DNA of 64,000 nt from Brucella gallinifaecis. Lineage in GTDB: Bacteria; Pseudomonadota; Alphaproteobacteria; Rhizobiales; Rhizobiaceae. Both the position numbers and the translations under genes were made by a program. The stretch is from NCBI RefSeq assembly GCF_006476605.1, contig NZ_ML636803.1, forward strand, positions 310,001 to 374,000, given 5' to 3'. This document shows, piece after piece, positions 28,778 to 35,412 of the stretch (positions are counted from its first letter, which is position 1; the number at the start of each line of letters is the position of its first letter). The notes under the pieces were generated by a model. That model searched no databases and was not told the DNA's origin. It saw nothing but the letters and a program-made list of their open reading frames with translations.

Positions 28778-29735
28778 GTCCTCACCCTGGGATGACATCG
28801 CCGTCCCCGGCGCGGACTTCAACGTCCGCCAAGTGCCAGGCGAAACCGCCGTGCCCTGCTTCTGGGGACGGGACACGACCGGCGCCTGCCTGTTCATTGT
28901 CGAGCTGGAGGGCGACCACACCGATCCGTTCCGGAAGAATGTGGTCACGGTGCATGGGATCGACGTCGATCTTCGTGGGGGCGAGCCGGGGCAGCAACGC
29001 CTTGTCCTGACCCTCGAAAAGCAGGTCGACCGCGATCTTTTCGAGGGCCTCTGCCGGACCCTCGCATCCGCGCTGGAGCGCGCCACCGATTCCGCCAGCT
29101 CGCTCTCCGTGGCACTGGCGCATATCCGGCGGTGGAAGACCTTTCTATCCGGCCGCGGCCAGCACCTGTCGGCCGAGGAGGTCCGCGGTCTATTCGCCGA
29201 ACTTACCTTCCTGCTGGAGCTGATCGAGCGGCAGCCATCATCCGCTGATGCCCTCGAAGCCTGGCTCGGCCCGGAAAGGTCTCATCAGGATTTCATCTTC
29301 GGCAATACTGCGGTGGAGATCAAATCGCTGTCCGGCACCGAGCGCAGCAAGGTGCGCATTTCGTCGGAGGACCAGCTTGAGTCCCTCAATGACGCGCTGT
29401 TTTTGCGCATCTACCGATTGAGCAGTCTGCCGGACGCGGGGAACGCGCAATCCCTCAACGGGATCGTCGCCGCGGTACAGGCGCAGCTCGGCGAGGCGGA
29501 GGCCGTCGAAGCCTTCGACCGCAAGCTGGTGGCGCATGGCTATGCTCCGCTTCCCGACTACGACGCGCCGCGCTTCATCGTCAGCGATGTGCATAGCTAT
29601 CGCGTGGGCGACGGATTTCCGCGCCTGATACGGTCGCAACTGCCGACTGGCATCGACAGGGTCGCCTACGATATCCGGCTGGAAACCATTGTGCCCTACG
29701 AATGCGACAATTCGGGAGTCTTCGGGGGGAACTGA
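28770..29735 (+). CDS. PD-(D/E)XK nuclease-like protein (DUF4420 type)
   Basis: The 321-residue protein has the nuclease signature HQDFIFGNTAVEIKSLSG, giving D174, E183-x-K185 in the PD-(D/E)XK pattern. The N-terminal half is a beta-rich domain with IVELEGDHTDPFRKNVVTVHG. The position between Z1 and AIPR genes is typical of the DUF4420 family. It is the best candidate for the DNA-cutting subunit of system 1. It starts within the last 8 bp of the Z1 gene. Confidence 0.85.
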   Translation: MSESSPWDDIAVPGADFNVRQVPGETAVPCFWGRDTTGACLFIVELEGDHTDPFRKNVVTVHGIDVDLRGGEPGQQRLVLTLEKQVDRDLFEGLCRTLASALERATDSASSLSVALAHIRRWKTFLSGRGQHLSAEEVRGLFAELTFLLELIERQPSSADALEAWLGPERSHQDFIFGNTAVEIKSLSGTERSKVRISSEDQLESLNDALFLRIYRLSSLPDAGNAQSLNGIVAAVQAQLGEAEAVEAFDRKLVAHGYAPLPDYDAPRFIVSDVHSYRVGDGFPRLIRSQLPTGIDRVAYDIRLETIVPYECDNSGVFGGN

Positions 29736-31789
29736 TGGAACAGACCGTAGAGGAGTTCTTTCACGATTTCCGCCAAGAAACGCTGGCCGACGCCGAGGCG
29801 AACAGCACCTATCAGCTTGAAGCGTTCATGGAGGCGGTGTCCACCGAGCTGATCGAGACCGGCTTCATCGAAGGGTTCGAGCACTGCCACTACCGCGCAC
29901 CGCGCGGCATGCGCGTCGATGGCTACTGGTTCAACGACGAGGGCGCGCTCGACATCTTCGTCGCCGACTTCGACTGCCGACGTGAGCTTGAGACGCTCAC
30001 GCGCACCGACGTGGACGCCGCCTTCAAGCGCGTCATCAACTTCTTCGAGGCGAGCCTCCAGGGAACGCTGGAGCCCGATGTCACCACCCCCGAATACGGG
30101 CTGGTCCGGCAGATTGCCGACCGGCGGGCGATGCTGCGCCAGGTCAATTTCTATCTGACCTCCGAGCGGGTGCTGAGCGATCGCTTCCAGGGATTTCCCG
30201 ACGGCGAGGTGAGCAGTATCCGTGCCACCTACCACATCTGGGACATGGCGCGGTTCCAGCGCCAGCGCAGCTCGCGTGGGCACAAGGAGCCGCTCGACAT
30301 CGATTTTGTCGAGATGTTCGGAAACGGCATCAACTGCCTGCCCGCGAATCTCGGCTCGGATTCCTATCAGTGCTACCTGATCGTTATGCCCGCCTCCATC
30401 CTGGCCGCGCTCTATGACCGCTACAGCGCACGCCTGCTGGAGCAGAACGTGCGAACCTTTCTCCAGGCACGCGCGCAGGTAAACAAGGGCATCCGCGCGA
30501 CCATAATAAATGAGCCGCAGATGTTTTTCGCCTACAATAACGGCATCACCGCGACGGCGCAGGAGGTCGAGACGCGGACGACCGACAGCGGCCTCCAGAT
30601 AATCCGCATGACCGATCTCCAGATCGTCAACGGCGGCCAGACGACCGCTTCACTCTTCCATACTCAGCGCCGCGACAAGGCGGACCTATCGCGCATCTTC
30701 GTCCAGATGAAGCTGTCGGTGATTGACAGCGAGCAGAGCGAGATGGTTGTCCCGCGCATCTCCGAATATGCCAATACCCAGAACAGGGTGAACGCAGCCG
30801 ACTTCTTCTCGAATCACCCGTTCCACGTCCGTATGGCTGAGTTCTCGCGCCGCATCTGGGCGCCCGCCCAGCAGGGCGCGCAGCGCGAGACGAAGTGGTT
30901 CTACGAGCGTGCACGCGGTCAGTATGTGGACGCACAGTCGAAGCTCACCGCCGCCGAGCAGAAGCGGTTCCGGGCAGAATATCCCAAGACGCAGATGTTC
31001 ACGAAGACCGACCTTGCCAAGTTCGAGAACGTCTTCGACGATCATCCACGCTGGGTAAACCTCGGTAGCCAGAAAAACTTCGCTCGCTACGCGCTGCGGG
31101 TCGGCAAAGAATGGGAAAAGTCGTCCGACGGCTTCAACGAGTTCTATTTCAAGCGTGCCATCGCCCGCGGCATCCTGTTTCGCGCGACCGAGAAGCTGGT
31201 TTCGGTGCAGCCTTGGTATAACGGCGGCTATCGGGCCAACATTGTGGCCTACACGCTCTCCATGCTCGGCGAGGTCACGAAGCGCCGGAAAACGACCGTC
31301 GACTATCAGCGCATGTGGTCCGCCCAAACGATCGATAACGTTCTGTCAGAGGCCCTGATCACCATTGCGACGGCCGTAAATGAGGACATCACCCGACCTC
31401 CGCAGGGCATCTCCAACATTTCTGAATGGTGTAAGCGGGAGGGATGCTGGACGCGCCTGCTCGACCAGGCCGACCATATTGCCGAGCTTCTGACCGACGA
31501 GTTCTGGACCACACTCGCGTCGGTCGAGGATAATCGGCACGAAGCGAAAACTGCACGGCAGACTCAGAAAATCGACAACGGAATCGAGGTGCAGAAGCGG
31601 GTCTTCGATGTACCAACAGCGCATTGGTCCCTCATTCTCAAGGAAGGCACAAGCCGTCGCCTTTTAACTCCGAAAGAGATGGGCATACTCAGAATTGCGG
31701 AGCAGATGCCCACAAAGATTCCCACGGAAAGGCAGAGTGCTGTCCTTATCGAAATCCTCGATAAGGCTCAGCAAGATGGGATACTCTGA
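29735..31789 (+). CDS. AIPR (abortive phage resistance-type) protein
   Basis: The 684-residue protein has the AIPR core from about residue 250: FFAYNNGITATAQEV, LQIVNGGQTTASLF, and later RVNAADFFSNHPFHVRM. AIPR is named for homology to an abortive phage infection protein. The N-terminal 200 residues are a separate region containing DGYWFNDEGALDIFVADFD. It is the last gene of the six-gene operon and its ATG overlaps the preceding stop. It probably provides the effector or an additional nuclease; no catalytic residues are established. Confidence 0.88.
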   Translation: MEQTVEEFFHDFRQETLADAEANSTYQLEAFMEAVSTELIETGFIEGFEHCHYRAPRGMRVDGYWFNDEGALDIFVADFDCRRELETLTRTDVDAAFKRVINFFEASLQGTLEPDVTTPEYGLVRQIADRRAMLRQVNFYLTSERVLSDRFQGFPDGEVSSIRATYHIWDMARFQRQRSSRGHKEPLDIDFVEMFGNGINCLPANLGSDSYQCYLIVMPASILAALYDRYSARLLEQNVRTFLQARAQVNKGIRATIINEPQMFFAYNNGITATAQEVETRTTDSGLQIIRMTDLQIVNGGQTTASLFHTQRRDKADLSRIFVQMKLSVIDSEQSEMVVPRISEYANTQNRVNAADFFSNHPFHVRMAEFSRRIWAPAQQGAQRETKWFYERARGQYVDAQSKLTAAEQKRFRAEYPKTQMFTKTDLAKFENVFDDHPRWVNLGSQKNFARYALRVGKEWEKSSDGFNEFYFKRAIARGILFRATEKLVSVQPWYNGGYRANIVAYTLSMLGEVTKRRKTTVDYQRMWSAQTIDNVLSEALITIATAVNEDITRPPQGISNISEWCKREGCWTRLLDQADHIAELLTDEFWTTLASVEDNRHEAKTARQTQKIDNGIEVQKRVFDVPTAHWSLILKEGTSRRLLTPKEMGILRIAEQMPTKIPTERQSAVLIEILDKAQQDGIL

Positions 31790-31936
31790 GGGCTCCGGCC
31801 TTGCCTTCGCCATCCCCGCAGGGAAATGTCGAATGGTGGGGCATCCGTGAAGCACATCACCCCGGATTCCGAAAAGCCGCATTTCATTGATTTCAAAGGA
31901 TAAAGTGGACTAATTTGTGCGGTAATCGGCGGTATT

Positions 31937-31990
31937 TGGCGCGCTGCGCCGGGTGAATATGACAGCTACATTTACGCTATAGCCCTCTAA
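31937..31990 (+). pseudogene. Relic B: C-terminal coding tail WRAAPGEYDSYIYAIAL
   Basis: This is the second copy of the tail found at 21234, ending in TAA. The codon-by-codon match to relic A includes W-R-A-A-P-G and Y-A-I-A-L, with synonymous third-position changes. It closes block 1 (147 bp after the AIPR stop). No start or gene body remains upstream in frame. Confidence 0.55.
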
Positions 31991-32090
31991 AGTGCGCTTC
32001 CGTTGGGATTTACGAGGTCGAACCTCTGGAAGCGAGCTTACTGCTCAGGAAATATCTTCGCTCATGTCAAAATAGGAGCGATCCCCTGCG

Positions 32091-32113
32091 TTCGAATCCC
32101 TCCCGTTCCGCCA
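32091..32113 (+). repeat. tRNA 3'-end fragment, probable attachment-site scar
   Basis: TTCGAATCCCTCCCGTTCCG-CCA reproduces a T-loop, the 3' T-stem strand, the acceptor strand CCGTTCC, a G discriminator and CCA. The 5' side (CTGCG) cannot pair with the T-stem strand CCCTC, so this is not a functional tRNA but a chimeric junction starting at the T-loop. Such junctions form at one end of elements integrated in tRNA genes. It is not the tRNA-Asp end; the parent may be a tRNA-Ser. Confidence 0.6.
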
Positions 32114-32261
32114 GCTTGGCCTGGAATGGCCGGTTCAGCGAATGACAGACCGCCGAAGGCAGCCCTTTTCCCACGTTCGTGTCATTTTGAGGCAGGAGGA
32201 TTTCCGAGCAGTCATTAGGTCGTCCTAACGCTCGACGGCCGCATGGCTCGATCGCGCTTGC

Positions 32262-32765
32262 TCACAATCCCTTGGACTCGAGCGAAACGGCCAGCTTTCG
32301 AAGAAGCTCCGCCAAAGCTTCGCGCTCCTCTGCCGACAGGCCGTCGAGCAGTTCTGCTTCGGTCCGCATGTCCTCCACGATCGTAGAGCGAGCCTTCTCA
32401 AGCCCATCTGCAGAAAGCCCGACGAGCATGCTTCGCCCGTCTGCCGGGTCCGGAACCCGTTCCACGAGGCCGCGCTTCTCCAGCCGGGATACCCGCGCGG
32501 TCAGCCCGCCTGACGTTATCATGAGCCATCTGAACAACTCTGTCGGGCGAAGCCGGTAAGGCTGGCCTGAGCGAAGCAGCGTTGAAAGAACGTCAAAATT
32601 GCCGGTATCCAGACCGTGACTGTCGAATACCTTCTCTATCGCCGGGCGGACACTGAGCGTGATCACACGCGCTCGGCCAAGGATGGCCATGCCGCCCGTA
32701 TCAAGGCTGGGCATTTCAACAGCCCATTGCCTTCGTCTCAACTCGACCCGGTCATCCAAATTCAT
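32262..32765 (-). CDS. MarR family transcriptional regulator
   Basis: The 167-residue winged-helix protein contains the helix-turn-helix stretch RPTELFRWLMITSGGLTARVSRLEKRGLVERVPDPADGRS, with the wing Asp-Gly-Arg. It starts at 32765 with GGGAGG six bases upstream. It is divergent from the DUF4287-DoxX-cupin genes, and the 96-bp intergenic region carries two matching operators, so it most likely represses both directions and is released by a small ligand or oxidant. Confidence 0.9.
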   Translation of the reverse strand: MNLDDRVELRRRQWAVEMPSLDTGGMAILGRARVITLSVRPAIEKVFDSHGLDTGNFDVLSTLLRSGQPYRLRPTELFRWLMITSGGLTARVSRLEKRGLVERVPDPADGRSMLVGLSADGLEKARSTIVEDMRTEAELLDGLSAEEREALAELLRKLAVSLESKGL

Positions 32766-32776
32766 CGTCCCTCCCA

Positions 32777-32815
32777 TTATCTTGATTGCAAGATAAATAT
32801 CTTGACGTTAAGATA
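32777..32815. promoter_or_regulatory. Twin MarR-type operators
   Basis: Two inverted repeats share the half-site TATCTT/AAGATA: TTATCTTG-attg-CAAGATAA at 32777-32796 and TATCTT-gacgtt-AAGATA at 32798-32815. The centres are 20 bp apart, about two helical turns, so two dimers would sit on the same face. The first begins 11 bp before the marR ATG. Confidence 0.8.
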
Positions 32816-32861
32816 ATGTACAATGCCGACCGCTTGCAACCATCCTTCCAGCGGAGACAAG

Positions 32862-33107
32862 ATGAAACATAGTGACACTGCTCAGAGCGAGCCTGTGAAA
32901 GGGCCAGCCTCCTACTTTCCATCGATCGAAAAGACGTATGGTCGGCCTGTCGAGGAGTGGTTCGGCATGATCCGCGCCAAGCCGGGCCTGAAGCACATGG
33001 AACTGGTTGCTTGGCTGAAGGAAACGCATGGGCTGGGGCATGGTCATGCGAATGCACTCGTGGCGCATGTGCTCGCCGAAAAGAAGAAGACGGGAAAAGG
33101 GAAATGA
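32862..33107 (+). CDS. DUF4287 domain protein
   Basis: The 81-residue product contains YFPSIEKTYGRPVEEWFGMI, LKHMELVAWLKETHGLGHGHANALVAHVL, which is the DUF4287 pattern. The function is unknown. GGAG lies 6 nt before the ATG. It is the first gene downstream of the paired MarR operators and its stop overlaps the DoxX start. Confidence 0.82.
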   Translation: MKHSDTAQSEPVKGPASYFPSIEKTYGRPVEEWFGMIRAKPGLKHMELVAWLKETHGLGHGHANALVAHVLAEKKKTGKGK

Positions 33108-33514
33108 CCCAGAAGACACGGAATGCCATGGGATGGACCCTGACCGGCCTGTTTGCCCTGTTTCTCCTTCTCGCGTCCATCGCTCCGAAGCTCGTCGGAG
33201 CGGACGTTGCGGGAGAAACGCTCCGCCAGCTGGGCTGGCCGGACAATCATGTCTTCATGCTCGGCATGATCGAACTGGTCTGCCTAGCTCTCTATCTCTA
33301 TCCACGATCTTCCGTTGCCGGGGCGATTCTGATGACTGCCTATCTGGGCGGCGCGGTCTCGACACAGCTCCGCGTCGGAAACCCTGTCTTCAGCCATCTC
33401 CTGTTCGGCGTCTATCTGGGCCTGTTCATGTGGGGCGGCCTTTGGCTGCGCGACGCTTCGCTGAGAGCGATATTTCCGCTACGCGCCGCAGAGCGCCCGA
33501 AACAGGCAAAGTGA
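33104..33514 (+). CDS. DoxX-like membrane protein
   Basis: The 136-residue protein has four hydrophobic helices (GWTLTGLFALFLLLASIAPKL, then VFMLGMIELVCLALYLYP, GAILMTAYLGGAV and HLLFGVYLGLFMWGGLWL). This pattern matches DoxX-like proteins, many of which sit in stress or redox-responsive operons. It is translationally coupled to the DUF4287 gene (ATGA). Confidence 0.83.
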   Translation: MTQKTRNAMGWTLTGLFALFLLLASIAPKLVGADVAGETLRQLGWPDNHVFMLGMIELVCLALYLYPRSSVAGAILMTAYLGGAVSTQLRVGNPVFSHLLFGVYLGLFMWGGLWLRDASLRAIFPLRAAERPKQAK

Positions 33515-33563
33515 CGCTGCCGGTCTCAGTCGATGACCGCAGATCGGGAGGATAGTCGGCGTC

Positions 33564-33950
33564 ATGCACCATATCATTCGCGCAACCGAAATATCGAAGG
33601 CGCCCAACCGGACGTGGAAGTTCGAGGGTGAACCCTTTGGTGCCAGCATATCATTCTTCGCCGTTGATCTCGATCGCGGCCAAGGCCCGGATATGCACAC
33701 CCACCCCTATGCGGAGACATGGCTCGTGCTATCCGGGACTGCGGATTTCGAAGTGGAAGGTAAGGACCTCCTCGCCTACTCGGGCGATGTCGTGATCGTA
33801 CCAGCACATACGCCGCACCGGTTTACGAACAGCGGCAACCAACCGCTGAAAATGGTGTGCATCCACGCCCACGGGCGTGTCATCCAGCATTTTCTGAACG
33901 AGCGGCTGCCAGAGCTGGCCCGGCGTGACGCGGAGTATGGTTCTCTATGA
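33564..33950 (+). CDS. Cupin domain protein
   Basis: The 128-residue protein is a single conserved beta barrel with metal-binding motif 1 MHTHPYAETWLVLSG (two His and a Glu) and motif 2 GDVVIVPAHTPHRFTNSG (His). Such small cupins may be metal-dependent enzymes or ligand sensors. It follows the DoxX gene by 49 bp and completes the MarR-controlled group. Confidence 0.87.
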   Translation: MHHIIRATEISKAPNRTWKFEGEPFGASISFFAVDLDRGQGPDMHTHPYAETWLVLSGTADFEVEGKDLLAYSGDVVIVPAHTPHRFTNSGNQPLKMVCIHAHGRVIQHFLNERLPELARRDAEYGSL

Positions 33951-33988
33951 CGATGACGATATGAGCGCGCTGGTTCCGCGAGTCATTT

Positions 33989-34057
33989 TGGAGGGCCGAA
34001 GCCGATGAAACAGAGAACTACACCTACGCCATAGCCCTCCAAGACGCGTATAAATAA
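33989..34057 (+). pseudogene. Relic C: C-terminal coding tail WRAEADETENYTYAIALQDAYK
   Basis: The third copy of the tail reads W-R-A-E-A-D-E-T-E-N-Y-T-Y-A-I-A-L and then continues Q-D-A-Y-K-stop, so here the parent reading frame is longer. TTGGAGGGC (33988-33996) and GCCCTCCAA (34034-34042) form a 9-bp inverted repeat around it. Nothing else gene-like lies in 33951-34284. Confidence 0.5.
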
Positions 34058-34284
34058 GGCGATTCAGGCCGAGAAGCCCCATCTAGCAGGAGGCCACACC
34101 GCAACGACCTTCTATGAAACCGTCGCACAGCCGATGGTTCAGGCTTGCCTGGAGCGAAGCGACCCTTAGTAGTCGAGGCTCGACAAAGCTTCAAGTTTCA
34201 TCAATAAGGATATTCAGGGGGTGCACGCGCGTTGACGAAAACACGGAATACGGCGCGGCTTCGCGTCGAGAGCATAGTATAAAC

Positions 34285-35412
34285 ATGTTGAACTGCGTGG
34301 ATTTGTTCTCGGGCGCGGGTGGATTTAGCTTGGCCGCACAACTGTCCGGCCTACAAATCCGCCTAGCAATTGAAAGCGACAAGCACGCGGTCTCTACCTA
34401 TAAAAGTAATCTGTGCAAAGGATCGCAAGCGCCGAACGTGCTCAACGAAGACATTACCAAGATCAATGCTTCGAAGGCTTATCGTGACGCCTTTCCCGAC
34501 CGTGATCAATGCGACCTCATGTTGGGTGGCCCCCCGTGTCAAGGCTTTTCCACGCATCGCATTAACGACGCAGGGGTCGATGATGATCGAAACGATCTCA
34601 TCCATACTTACTTCGATTTTGTCCGCGCGTTCTCGCCCAGTGTTTTTCTCATGGAGAATGTTCCAGGGATGCTCTGGCATCGGCACGCTGCAGCGGTCGA
34701 CCGCTTTTATCTGGAAGGGGCGCTCGCTGGCTATGACGTCAGAGACGCGGTGGTGATAGATGCTCGAAATTATGGGATTTTCCAACGCCGAAAGCGAGTT
34801 TTCATCTTGGGAATTCGCAACGGACTGGACGCATCAGATCTGAATTGGCCACCTAGTCCCACACATGGGAACGAGGCCGCCCGCCGTCGAAATCCCAATT
34901 TATTGCCTTGGAACAACTGTGCAGCGGCCTTCGCCGTGGCACCGGAGGATGATGAGAACGACGTTCACATGAGCCATAGCGCAGAAATTGTTGAAGCCTT
35001 CCGCAGGACACCTGCCAATGGCGGAAGCCGGAAGGATTCGGGTCGCGTTCTCGCATGCCATAGAACGCATGATGGACATAAGGACGTATATGGACGGATC
35101 GATCCAAGGCAGCCTGCACCGACGATGACAACTGCGTGCATCAACCCCTCCAAAGGTCGGTTTGTTCATCCCGTCGAACACCACGGCATCACCGTTCGGC
35201 AGGCGGCGCGAATCCAGACTTTCCCCGACAATTTTGTGTTCGGTGGCGGCCTTATGGCTGCCGGCAAGCAGGTAGGGAACGCCGTTCCAGTAGAGTTGGG
35301 TCGCCAATTGATCACCCACCTTCTGCCGCTGTTACGCCGAGGCCACATTATTGAGGAGCGTGACGCCGCACCCGAGGAAGTCCGCATATCGACTGAAGTT
35401 GTGGCCGCATGA
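34285..35412 (+). CDS. DNA cytosine-C5 methyltransferase (system 3)
   Basis: The 375-residue enzyme has motif I CVDLFSGAGGFSLAAQL at the N terminus, motif IV LGGPPCQGFSTHR (catalytic Cys near 90), motif VI VFLMENVPGML, motif VIII FQRRKRVFILGI and motifs IX/X ITVRQAARIQTFPDNF and KQVGNAVPVELG. It is shorter than and dissimilar to the methyltransferase at 22.6 kb. I chose ATG 34285 because motif I starts there; the frame upstream is non-conserved. It overlaps the next gene by 4 bp, so modification and the ATPase are produced together. Confidence 0.94.
   Translation: MLNCVDLFSGAGGFSLAAQLSGLQIRLAIESDKHAVSTYKSNLCKGSQAPNVLNEDITKINASKAYRDAFPDRDQCDLMLGGPPCQGFSTHRINDAGVDDDRNDLIHTYFDFVRAFSPSVFLMENVPGMLWHRHAAAVDRFYLEGALAGYDVRDAVVIDARNYGIFQRRKRVFILGIRNGLDASDLNWPPSPTHGNEAARRRNPNLLPWNNCAAAFAVAPEDDENDVHMSHSAEIVEAFRRTPANGGSRKDSGRVLACHRTHDGHKDVYGRIDPRQPAPTMTTACINPSKGRFVHPVEHHGITVRQAARIQTFPDNFVFGGGLMAAGKQVGNAVPVELGRQLITHLLPLLRRGHIIEERDAAPEEVRISTEVVAA

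Noticed and set aside
27140..29086. A 648-codon open frame on the minus strand
   Set aside because: It is antisense to the Z1 and DUF4420 genes, whose motifs are intact. High GC content creates such frames; the product is Asp/Val/Arg-rich and matches nothing.
32060..32113. Possible complete tRNA gene
   Set aside because: Only the 3' part from the T-loop on is tRNA-like; no D-arm or anticodon arm precedes it and the T-stem does not pair.
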